NCBI GenBank assembly: GCA_965229635.1
Contig: OZ245894.1
Span: 7,564,001-7,628,000 of the forward strand
Length of the DNA: 64,000 bases
Source of the DNA: BQJU01 sp965229635
GTDB taxonomy: Bacteria; Bacteroidota; Bacteroidia; Chitinophagales; Saprospiraceae
Direction of reading: 5' to 3'
The notes under the pieces are model-generated. The model saw nothing but the letters and a program-made list of their open reading frames with translations. It had not been told where the DNA came from and ran no database searches. Of the stretch, positions 49,923 through 59,600 are shown piece by piece. A program made the translations under genes and the position numbers. The first letter of the stretch is position 1; every line of letters begins with the position of its first letter.

Positions 49923-50963
49923 ATGAAATACAATACGCTTGGCCCTACAGATATTCAGGTAAGTGAGATTTGCCTCGGCACCATGACCTTCGGCGAACAA
50001 AATACCGAAGCAGAAGGCCACGAACAGCTAGACTATGCCCTGGATCAAGGGATCAACTTTATTGATACCGCCGAGATGTACTCCGTACCCGGCCGTAAAG
50101 AAACGCAAGGCAGCACCGAGCGCATCATCGGTACCTGGCTTAGATCACGTCAAAACCGGGATAAATTTGTGCTGGCCACCAAAGTCACTGGTCCCTCCGC
50201 CGGCCTCAAGCACATCCGCAATCCGCTGCGCTTCACCCGCGAGCAGATCATGGCCGCCATCGATGGCAACCTGCAACGCCTGCAAACCGATTATGTCGAC
50301 CTCTACCAGCTGCACTGGCCGGAGCGCAAGACCAATTATTTTGGCCAACTGGGCTTTAAAAACGATCCAAATGATCCCTGGGAGGATAACTTTGTCGAAG
50401 TATTGGAAACCCTGCAAGACCTGGTCAAAGCCGGAAAAATCCGCCACTTTGGGGTGTCCAATGAAACGCCCTGGGGCGTGATGAGGCTGCTGCACTTGGC
50501 CGATAAGCACGATCTGCCGCGCTGTGTGAGTATCCAAAACCCTTATAACCTGCTCAATCGCAGTTTTGAAGTAGGACTGGCCGAAATTGCCATACGCGAA
50601 AAGACGGGATTACTGGCTTATTCACCGATGGCTTTTGGTTTGCTGTCCGGTAAATACCACCGCGGCCAGGACCAGCCCGACAACCGCATGAATCAATTCA
50701 AGCAGCTTTCGCGCTATAGCGCAAATGTCACCTATCAGGCTGCCGCCAAATACCTGGCTATCGCCGAAGAGCACGGCCTGAACATGGCGCAGATGGCCCT
50801 GGCTTTTGTGACCAGTCGGCCGTTCACAACCAGCAATATCATTGGAGCGACCAGCATGGAGCAATTGAAAGAAAACATTGCCAGCCATCAATTGAGTCTG
50901 AACAAGGAGGTGCTGAGTGCCATTGAAAAAGTGCATTCGGAGATTTCGAACCCTGCGCCGTAA
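49923..50963 (+). CDS. Aldo/keto reductase (Tas-like)
   Basis: 346-residue NADPH-dependent oxidoreductase with a TIM barrel. The N-terminal MKYNTLGPTDIQVSEICLGTMTFGEQNTE is typical of the Tas group. The catalytic residues are D and Y in INFIDTAEMYSVP, K in FVLATKVTG and H in DLYQLHWPER. NADPH-binding residues occur near the C-terminus (SNIIGATSMEQLKENIAS). Members reduce aldehydes or ketones; in E. coli Tas is linked to tyrosine prototrophy under starvation. The physiological substrate here is not known. It converges with the NTF2-like lipoprotein gene at 20 bp. Confidence 0.95.
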   Translation: MKYNTLGPTDIQVSEICLGTMTFGEQNTEAEGHEQLDYALDQGINFIDTAEMYSVPGRKETQGSTERIIGTWLRSRQNRDKFVLATKVTGPSAGLKHIRNPLRFTREQIMAAIDGNLQRLQTDYVDLYQLHWPERKTNYFGQLGFKNDPNDPWEDNFVEVLETLQDLVKAGKIRHFGVSNETPWGVMRLLHLADKHDLPRCVSIQNPYNLLNRSFEVGLAEIAIREKTGLLAYSPMAFGLLSGKYHRGQDQPDNRMNQFKQLSRYSANVTYQAAAKYLAIAEEHGLNMAQMALAFVTSRPFTTSNIIGATSMEQLKENIASHQLSLNKEVLSAIEKVHSEISNPAP

Positions 50964-50983
50964 TTGGTTGGGTGAAATTTATT

Positions 50984-51478
50984 TCACTCCCCCAACTGCT
51001 TCATCTCCGGCTCCTGATTCGTGGAAGCCACACAATCAATGGCCCATTCACCGGCGGTCTTTTTGTAGATCGCCACCCAGGAAAAATGAGTGAGCTGCTC
51101 GGTAGGTTCAACCCCTTCGTAATCGTAGCGCACAATGACTTCCTTTTCCACCACAGTGTACGCCATCGAGGCATCATCGGAAAAGCGGATGATGGGGGGA
51201 TTGACGTCTTCCCATTTGACAAATTCGACGGCATCAAAGTAGTTTTGAAACCGTTCGCGGTTTTCTTCGTAAGAAGGCGTAGTGATTTCACCGCGATTGA
51301 TGGAAATGTAATCCTCGGCCATCAGCGCCGCAAATTCGGGCGCCATTTTTTCGAGGTGGTATTTTTGCTGTAGCTGGTGCAATTCGAGAATCCTGGCCCG
51401 TTCGACTTCAAGGTCAGGTGTAGTAGATTGACAAGCCCCCATTGCGATAAGCATCAAAAACAGAAACAGATTTTTCAT
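50984..51478 (-). CDS. SnoaL/NTF2-like lipoprotein
   Basis: 164 residues with a lipoprotein signal (LFLFLMLIAMGAC). The mature part has the SnoaL/DUF4440 pattern: helix VERARILELHQLQQKYHLEKMAPEFAALMAEDYISINRGEI, helix RERFQNYFDAVEFVKWEDV, and strands MAYTVVEKEVIVRYDYEG, HFSWVAIYKKTAGEWAIDCVASTNQE. The last strand motif resembles that in the relic at 20204-20448. A ligand-binding or enzymatic role in the periplasm is possible. Start ATG at 51478. Confidence 0.85.
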   Translation of the reverse strand: MKNLFLFLMLIAMGACQSTTPDLEVERARILELHQLQQKYHLEKMAPEFAALMAEDYISINRGEITTPSYEENRERFQNYFDAVEFVKWEDVNPPIIRFSDDASMAYTVVEKEVIVRYDYEGVEPTEQLTHFSWVAIYKKTAGEWAIDCVASTNQEPEMKQLGE

Positions 51479-51516
51479 AATTGTCGGATGATTATTTTAA
51501 CTTTTTCAATAATACC

Positions 51517-51524
51517 TATATTTG
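51517..51524 (+). promoter_or_regulatory. Possible -7 promoter box of the 51606 gene
   Basis: TATATTTG matches TAnnTTTG, with TTTT at 51495-51498 at about the right distance for a weak -33 element. The ATG at 51606 lies 82 bp downstream. Confidence 0.35.
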
Positions 51525-51605
51525 CGACATTTTTAGACGATATTTGGAGGTCAAACTTTGAGCTCCAAATATGGTCTTAGCAACCCTCTGATTTTTTCGA
51601 AGCAT

Positions 51606-52313
51606 ATGCAACTCAAACTGGTCAAGGACTTTTTCGATCAATTTACGACTTATCTGGAAAGTGAGGAGAATAGCGATTGGTTATACGCGTGGGAATCCCA
51701 ACGCATTTTCAAGGAAAACTGGGACCTGGACAGCACCGATCTGGTGAGCATGTACGATGCCAGTCTTGACAATAGCAAAACCCGCCGCCTCTGGACCCGC
51801 GAGGCTTACGAGCCCAAAAAGATGATGCTCAAATTTCTGGAAGACCAGGGCGAATTTGCTCGTTCTATGTTTAAGGACCTGTTTAATGAGGACATCTCCC
51901 TCTCCGGTCGGGCCGGTCGTTTTGTTTTTTATTGCGATGAATTGCTCAATGCCTACCTTGAAAAATATCCCAAAGCCCGCGAAAGCAGCCATTTTCACAA
52001 TGATGGCTACCAGATGATCTCGCTTTACCTGGCCTTCCGCTACCCGGATCAATATGCCCTGTACAATGCCAAGGCTTTTCAAATTACCCTAAAAAAAATC
52101 GGCAGCCCCGATATTCCCTCCACTGATGACCTCGAGCGTTACGCCAAGGTCACCAAGACCATTTACAAGCTGATGCAAAAGGAACCCCGCATCCTGGAAC
52201 TGCACCAGCAGCGCCTCGATCCGGAAGTACACTATACCGACGAAAGCCTCTTATTGGTGTACGAATTTTACCGCTTTTGCGAAACGGCTAAAGCTCAATC
52301 TTCAGCGTCTTAA
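51606..52313 (+). CDS. Helical protein of unknown function (235 aa)
   Basis: Soluble, mainly helical protein starting MQLKLVKDFFDQFTTYLESEENSDWLYAWESQRIF from the ATG at 51606 (a TTG at 51558 would add 16 residues). Blocks such as GRAGRFVFYCDELLNAYLEKYP, GYQMISLYLAFRYPDQYALYNAKAFQITLKKIG and YAKVTKTIYKLMQKEP remind me of the non-catalytic N-terminal regions of McrB-type restriction GTPases, which read modified DNA. No GTPase or nuclease gene is adjacent, so the resemblance may be superficial. Its end overlaps the convergent NUDIX gene by 26 bp. Confidence 0.72.
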   Translation: MQLKLVKDFFDQFTTYLESEENSDWLYAWESQRIFKENWDLDSTDLVSMYDASLDNSKTRRLWTREAYEPKKMMLKFLEDQGEFARSMFKDLFNEDISLSGRAGRFVFYCDELLNAYLEKYPKARESSHFHNDGYQMISLYLAFRYPDQYALYNAKAFQITLKKIGSPDIPSTDDLERYAKVTKTIYKLMQKEPRILELHQQRLDPEVHYTDESLLLVYEFYRFCETAKAQSSAS

Positions 52314-52779
52314 AGTATTCGTCCCAATAAGGAAAAAAGTCACCTTTTCTTAGCATCTCCGCAATTTCGTGTGGATAACGAAAGGCGACCTCGTCTACCT
52401 CTTCTGTAGGGACAAACCGTTTGTCAAAATCCGCATCAACTGGAGTTTGCCACAAATCGAGCAAGTGATTAGAGCGCAGAAAGCGTTGGGTCAACACAAA
52501 ATCATTGGGGTGGATGCTCAGTCCCAGTTCTTCGTAGGTTTCCCTCCGTACCGCTTCCAGGCTGGTCTCCCCTACTATGGCCGAGCCGCCGGTAGCCGCC
52601 CACACCCCCGGATAGCTTTCCACCGTACTGGCCCGGCGCTGAATGAGGTAGCGGCCCTTTTCATCCATGAGCCATACGTGGATCACCAGGTGGTAAAATC
52701 CTTGCGGAACTGGTACGCCACGGGTGTGGATTTTGTCAGTGAGGGTGCCATCTGGCAGATAGAGATTCCATTTTTCCAT
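52288..52779 (-). CDS. NUDIX hydrolase (isopentenyl-diphosphate isomerase-like branch)
   Basis: 163 residues from the ATG at 52779 (MEKWNLYLPDGTLTDKIHTRG). The NUDIX box is GGSAIVGETSLEAVRRETYEELGL, matching G-x5-E-x7-REUxEExGU. The opening W-x-L/I-Y-x3-G-x-L-T-x-K-x-H-x-R-G and the strand QGFYHLVIHVWLMDEKGRYLIQRRA are typical of the YfcD/Idi-like branch acting on nucleoside or prenyl diphosphates. The frame is open upstream through a GTG and a TTG at 52824, which would overlap the upstream gene. Three-prime ends of this gene and the 51606 gene overlap by 26 bp. Confidence 0.92.
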   Translation of the reverse strand: MEKWNLYLPDGTLTDKIHTRGVPVPQGFYHLVIHVWLMDEKGRYLIQRRASTVESYPGVWAATGGSAIVGETSLEAVRRETYEELGLSIHPNDFVLTQRFLRSNHLLDLWQTPVDADFDKRFVPTEEVDEVAFRYPHEIAEMLRKGDFFPYWDEYFKTLKIEL

Positions 52780-52793
52780 TAAACCGTTTTTGA

Positions 52794-53516
52794 TTAGTAC
52801 CTCCTCCAATTCATCCACCCGCAAAAAAGTTCCTCACGCCGGTGTTGCCAATAAAAATTTCCTTGCAAATGAGTCCATTTACTTCTATCTGGTGTGTCCT
52901 TTAGCGGGATAACATAGTCAAGACTTTCCAATGAATGCCCTCGATAACGCAAAGCAATGAGGTCATGGCCTTTTTCAAAGGCGGTACAATCAAGGGCTTT
53001 AATCTTTTGTTGTAATTGTAAAAATTCCTGCAGGGGAATACCTTCATAGGCCAGGAGATCAGGAAGTAGAGGGTCGGAATCTTTGCCTTGAAAATGGAGG
53101 GTCCAATGCTTAAAATGGAGCGTATCCCCATCAATGATACATTGCAATTGATTGTCAATAATGGCAACCTCTTCCGGTATGTCTCCACATACAAAATTAT
53201 CAATCCCCACACTAACAAAGATTGGTTCAGAACCTCCACGGCTCTGAAGTGAATCATTGACATAAAAAGAAATGAGGGAATCTTTTTCAAATTCCAGCAG
53301 GCCAAGCTCCGGCAAGGCTTCAGCGTATTCAATAAAAGTCTCGAACTGTTTTTGATGACTTGCAAAATTGGCTTCAAGCTGTCGCTCAATTCTTTCGAGG
53401 TGCCATTCCTTTAGCCTTGGCCAAACATAAGATCCATAAACGAAGTATCCGCCGCCTACTCCAATACAAAGGCCAATCATCATTAGCGAAAGCTCAAAAT
53501 ATTTCTTTGGATCCAT
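52794..53516 (-). CDS. Single-span membrane protein of unknown function (240 aa)
   Basis: Starts MDPKKYFELSLMMIGLCIGVGGGYFVYGSYVW with one N-terminal transmembrane segment, followed by a helical linker (WHLERIERQLEANFASHQKQFETFIEYAEAL) and a beta-rich extracytoplasmic part with several acidic and aromatic residues. I do not recognise the family. It is on the minus strand directly upstream of the NUDIX gene (14 bp), so the two may be co-transcribed. A strong terminator at 53533-53564, belonging to the giant surface gene upstream, separates it from that gene. Confidence 0.72.
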   Translation of the reverse strand: MDPKKYFELSLMMIGLCIGVGGGYFVYGSYVWPRLKEWHLERIERQLEANFASHQKQFETFIEYAEALPELGLLEFEKDSLISFYVNDSLQSRGGSEPIFVSVGIDNFVCGDIPEEVAIIDNQLQCIIDGDTLHFKHWTLHFQGKDSDPLLPDLLAYEGIPLQEFLQLQQKIKALDCTAFEKGHDLIALRYRGHSLESLDYVIPLKDTPDRSKWTHLQGNFYWQHRREELFCGWMNWRRY

Positions 53517-53532
53517 TATTGACCCAATATAA

Positions 53533-53564
53533 TTAAAAAAGACGAGCCGGTTTGCGGCTCGTCT
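53533..53564 (-). terminator. Intrinsic terminator of the giant surface protein gene
   Basis: On the minus strand a 9-bp stem AGACGAGCC/GGCTCGTCT with a short loop is followed by a run of six T. It lies 44 bp after the stop codon of the giant gene. Confidence 0.92.
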
Positions 53565-53607
53565 CGTTAGACTTCTGGTATTAAAAACACCAGAAATAGG
53601 GGGGAGT

Positions 53608-56600
53608 TTACTTTCTCATAATCAAAACCGACCGGGCATGAATGGGTCGGCTATCCGCAGTAATCTGCAAATAGTAGACACCGGCCGGCATATCAGATAC
53701 ATCGAGTTTCATCATCGATGCTCCTTCCCGATCACGAAGGAAGGTACGAACTCGCTGTCCCTGACTATTTCGCAGGTATACGATCATTTCCGTGTCGTCC
53801 AACGTTGGCGGAAAGTCCACTCTGATCTCATCAGAAGCGGGATTCGGGAAGATGCCAATATCTCTTCCCGCAGCGTCATCATCCTCATTAGGATTGTCAA
53901 CCTTAATGCAATCGCGGTGATAAGTGCAAATGGTCTCACAACCGTTGGCATCTGTGATGGTAACCACAAAATTGAGCGGTGTATACCCGGCGGTAAAGGT
54001 GATCGTTTCCGTTCCTTGTCCACCAGTAATGAACCCGTCGCAATCCACCATTTCCCATACATAAGTGTATGGTGCCTGACCGTCACCGGCAATCACTGTC
54101 AATTGGTTATCATCGCTACCACAGGCAATAATGCCTTGTAATGCAAAACTACAGGTGATCTCCGTGTCATAGATGGTAATGAATTGCGTTGCCGATGAAG
54201 CATTTCCACAGGCATCGGTGGCTGTCCAGGTGCGACGAATTTGTCGGCCACCTTCAACCAGATGAGTCGTTTCCTGAAGAGATAGTTCGTAAGCAGAACA
54301 ATCATCAGCTACCAGCGGCGCTACCACTGTCGGCAATTCATCGATGCAGTACAAGGTCAAGTTCGCCGGCATATTGTAAATCACCGGTGCATAATCGTCG
54401 ATAAACACAACGATCAAGGACAAGGTGCTCATATTACCACAGGCATCCGTAGCCACCCACCGATACCGGTAGCGGCTGAGGTAGCCATCCGTCGCACAAT
54501 CTCCCTCGTCTAGCAAGCTACGTTCCAGTTGAAGATCGACGCCCGATGAACAAGCATCATCTGCCAAAACCGCATCAGTGCCAAAGTCTGGTAAGTCTCC
54601 GTTTGGCAATAAGTATTCTCCACACGACAAGGTCACTTCATCTCCATCGGACAGGTCTGCCAGAACCGGTGCGTTGAAACTCAGCACTGGTGCCTCATTA
54701 TCATTAAAATAGATCCTTTGAGTGGCCGAAGAAACATTTCCACATTCGTCTTCCGCACTCCAGGTTCTTTCAATGATATCTCCACAAGGTCCAGCGATCG
54801 TTTGTTCACTGAAAGTAACCATCACCGGAACATTCAGGCAGGCATCTATGGCCGTGACGACAGCTACCGGAGGAACAACATCGCAAGTATCAGCAGGCAC
54901 ACCAATCAGGTCTGGCCCAATATCATCGATAATGCGAATTTCTTGCAATACCGTACTTTCGTTACCACAACTATCAACAGCGGTCCATCGGCGAACATAA
55001 AGTTCTCCCTGATCACCACAGAAGGCTTGTGGGTCATTCACATCCTCAACAGTAATAGAGGCTATACCACTGCATCCATCGGTTGCCGTCAGTTCGGGAT
55101 AGTCTTCTCCACAGCTGATACTGTAAAGCGGGAGCACATCCTCGAAAACAGGTGGCGTATTATCAACCAAGATTGCAACAAATGCGAGTGCAGAAGCATT
55201 ATCACAAACATCGGTGAGGGTTACTGTAACTTTCACTCGATAGAGGAATCCATCTGTAGCACAATCTCCTTCACCTAACAGTTCAGTAGTGATATTTACA
55301 TCCGACAAACCACAATTGTCGTCCACTTCCAGGGCTTCAGAAACCAGGCTTTGCAAACCAAAATCTGCTTCAGAACAATTGGTTTCCAACTCTACTTCGT
55401 CGCCATCATTGATGCCGGTCAGCACCGGATGATCAAAAGCGATCATTGGACCAGTATTGTCGTTGATCGTAATCTGCTGGGTAACCTCTGTAGTGTTACC
55501 ACACTCATCAGTTGCTGTCCAGATACGCGTATAGAATGTACCTATGCCATCCTGACAAGTTTCCGGTCCTAGCTGTTCCATGCTGACAAAAGCCAGTCCA
55601 CAAGCATCGGTCGCCGAAACACTTGGCGGTTGTGGCAAGGTCGTCGCACAAAGATCTTCCAGCGCATCGTCAAATACCGGTGGTGTTTGATCTTCAAACT
55701 GGAAGAATAATGTAAACGTACTTGCATTACCACAGTCATCGGTGGCCGTCCAGGTCGCAGTCAACCCAAACAGGTAACCGGTCGTTGAACAATCCTGATA
55801 GTCGGTGTAAGCAAACTGGTAATCTATGGTTGTCGTTGGACTACAATTGTCAATTGCATGTACGTCCGACGCAGTAAATACATATTTATCCAAGTCATCA
55901 CAATTCAAGGCAATTCGTTGTCCATCGATCAACCCCTCGATCAGATTATTCACTGGGAAGATCATTGGTGCTTCTTCATCCACTACATTGATGGTCTGGG
56001 CCACCGTATTGGCATTGCCACAGGCATCAATGGCCGTAAAGGCGCGAATGATTGTATAATACCCTTCACAATTACCAGGAATGGTTGACTGAGAAACTGA
56101 AAGTTCTACGCTACTACAAGCATCCAGGGCTGTAGGCATATCAGTCGGTATGGGATCATCACAATTGATGGTTGTATTTGGAGGAATATTGGAAAACACC
56201 GGTGGTTTAGTATCCACAATCTTCATGAAAATATTGAAGGTGGAGGTATTTCCACAAGCATCGGTGGCTGTCCAGGTGCAACGATAGAGGCTGATAAAAT
56301 CAGACACGCCACATATACCTTGTTCCACCAAGACATCCTCAAAAGTAATTTCCACATCTGTGCAATCATCGATATCTACATCGTTCGGTCCTAGTACAAA
56401 AGGATTCCAATCCGGATCGGCATTATTACACTCCACGATGAAGGTATCTCCATCCATCACATTTCCAAACGTTGGCGTAATTACCGGAGGTGTATCATCG
56501 ATAACGAAGATGGTAGCAGAACAAATATCGGTTCGACCACATTCATCGGTAATGGTAAAATTGATGCCAACTCCATTGCCCTCTGCAATATCACAGACAA

Positions 56601-59600
56601 TCGGCAGATTGGTATCGGGATCAAAGTCATTGCTGATCTGAAGTGCCGAACCACAGGAAGCGGTCGAGGCCGCAAGGATATCCCCTTCTGCATCGGCAAT
56701 CCATTGCAGGATGGCATCTGTAGTCACATCGTCACAGCTAAAGACCTGATCGGCGGGGCAACCAGCAATCATTGGTGCAGTATTCTGAATAACAAAGGTC
56801 TGCGTACAGGTGCTGGTTTGGTCACAGGCATCGGTTGCGGTATAGACAATGGTAAACCTATCACCCGGACAATTACCACTCATGGTATTGGTCAACGCCG
56901 GAGTAACTGCTCCAGCTGTAACCTCGTATGGGCCACATCCTCCACTAACAGTCACCCCTGCTATATCGGCGGCAATATCATCCATGCACGCTACAACTTC
57001 ATTCCCGGGGCAAGTCACCACTACTGCCGAAGGGGCGGCTACACTAAACTGTGCTGTACAGCTGGCAGTTTGTCCACAATCGTCTGTCGCACTATAGACT
57101 ACCGCTACTGTGCCCCCAGTACAAGCATTGGGAGCCGTATAGATTTCGGCAAACACACCGACTCCATTGCAACCACCTGAAGTACTGAAACCTTGCAGGA
57201 AAACTGTAAAGGCCGCATTAACATCTGCCTGACTCATACAAGCATCCAGATTCTCACTCTGTGGGCAGCTGACGCTCAACATCGGCGGTGCTGCTACCGT
57301 GAAGGTTCTTGTACAGTTATCGGTTTGATTACAATCATCTGTAGCGGTATAAACCACCGTTACCGTGCCGCCAACACAGACATCGGGTGCCGTGTAGTTT
57401 CCAGCAAACGTACCAACGGCATTACAACCGCCATTCGTACTAAAGCCTTGCAGGAACGTCGCAAAGGCAGCATTAACCGCATCCTGACTCATGCAAGCAC
57501 CCAGGTTCTCATTTTGTGGACAGCTGACGCTCAACACCGGCGGTGCTGCTACCGTAAAGGTTCTGGTGCAGTTATCGGTTTGATTACAATCATCTGTGGC
57601 CGTATAAACTACGGTTACCGTACCACCAACACAAACATCGGGAGCCGTATAGTTATCTGCAAATGTACCAACGGCATTACAACCGCCATTGGTGCTAAAG
57701 CCTTGCAGGAACGTCGCAAAGGCAGCATTAACCGCATCCTGACTCATGCAAGCCCCCAGGTTCTCATTTTGCGGACAGCTGACGCTCAATATCGGCGGGG
57801 CTGCTACCGTAAAGGTTCTGGTGCAGTTATCGGTTTGATTACAATCATCAGTGGCCGTATAAACTACAGTTACCGTACCACCAACACAAACATCGGGAGC
57901 CGTGTAGTTGCCGGCAAACGTACCAACTGCATTGCAACCACCATTGGTGCTAAAGCCTTGCAAGAACGTCGCAAAGGCAGCATTAACCGCATCCTGACTC
58001 AAGCAAGCCCCCAGGTTCTCATTTTGTGGACAGCTGACACTCAAGGTTGGAGGCGCTGCTACCGTAAAGGTACGAGTACAATTATCGCTCTGATTGCAGT
58101 CATCTGTAGCGCTATATACTACTGTTACTGTTCCACCAACGCAGACATCAGGTGCCGTATAGTTCTCGGCAAACGTCCCTACACCATTACATCCACCGGA
58201 GGTGCTAAAGCCCTGTAGGAAGGTGGTGAATGCTGCATCAACATCCGCCTGGGTCATACATGCGCCCAGATTCTCATTTTGTGGGCAGCTGACGCTCAAT
58301 GTAGGAGGCGCTGCTACCGTAAAGGTTCTGGTGCAATTATCACTCTGATTACAGTCATCTGTAGCGGTGTAAACCACCGTTACCGTACCACCAACACAGA
58401 CATCAGGTGCCGTGTAATTTTCGGCAAACATGCCCGCGCCATTACAACCTCCGGAGGTGCTAAAGCCTAGCAGGAAGGTGGTAAAGTTCGCATTGACTGC
58501 ATCCTGGGTCAAGCAAGCCCCAAAGTTCTCATTTTGTGGACAGCTGACACTCAAGGTTGGAGGCGCTGCTACCGTAAAGGTTCTGGCGCAATTATCACTC
58601 TGATTACAATCATCCGTAGCTGAGTAAACCACCGTTACCGTACCACCAACGCAGACATCTGGGGCCGTATAGTTCTCCGCAAACATACCCATGCCATTAC
58701 AACCACCGGAGGTGCTAAAGCCTAGCAGGAAGGTGGTGAACGCTGCGTCTACATCCGCCTGCGTCATACACGCGCCCAGGTTCTCATTTTGTGGGCAGCT
58801 GACGCTCAATGTTGGAGGCGCTGCCACTGTGAAGGTACGAGTACAATTATCCGATTGATTACAGTCATCCGTGGCTGAATAAACTACTGTTACTGTTCCT
58901 CCAACACAGACATCGGGAGCCGTGTAATTCTCGGCAAACATGCCTACTCCATTACAACCTCCCGAAGTGCTGAAGCCTTGCAGGAAGGTGGCAAACGCAG
59001 CATCAACATCGACTTGCGTCATACACGCACCCAGGTTCTCATTTTGTGGACAAGTCACACTCAATGTAGGAGGTGCTGCAACCGTAAAGGTTTTAGTACA
59101 ATTATCCGATTGATTACAATCATCCGTAGCAGAGTAAACCACCGTTACTGTTCCGCCAACGCAGACATCAGGAGCCGTATAGTTCTCCGCGAACATGCCC
59201 GCGCCATTACAACCACCGGAGGTACTAAAACCCTGCAGGAAGGTAGTGAATGCTGCATCAATATCCGCTTGCGTCATGCACGCAGCCAAATCTTCATTTT
59301 GTGGACAAGTCACACTCAATGTTGGAGGCGCTGCCACTGTGAAGGTACGAGTACAATTATCCGATTGATTACAGTCATCCGTGGCTGAATAAACTACTGT
59401 TACTGTTCCTCCAACGCAGACATCGGGGGCCGTGTAATTCTCGGCAAACATGCCCGCGCCATTACAACCACCGGAGGTGCTAAAGCCCTGTAGGAAGGTA
59501 GCAAACGCGGCATCAACATCGGCCTGCGTCATGCACGCGCCCAGATTCTCACTTTGTGGACAAGTCACACTCAAAGTAGGCGGTGCCGCTACTGTAAAGG

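Noticed and set aside
57193..58218. Plus-strand open frame of 341 codons, with similar shorter ones up to 60408
   Set aside because: It is the antisense of the 255-bp coding array. Because units keep frame, the absence of stops repeats in every unit. The translation is low-complexity in Arg, Ile and Thr with no family features.
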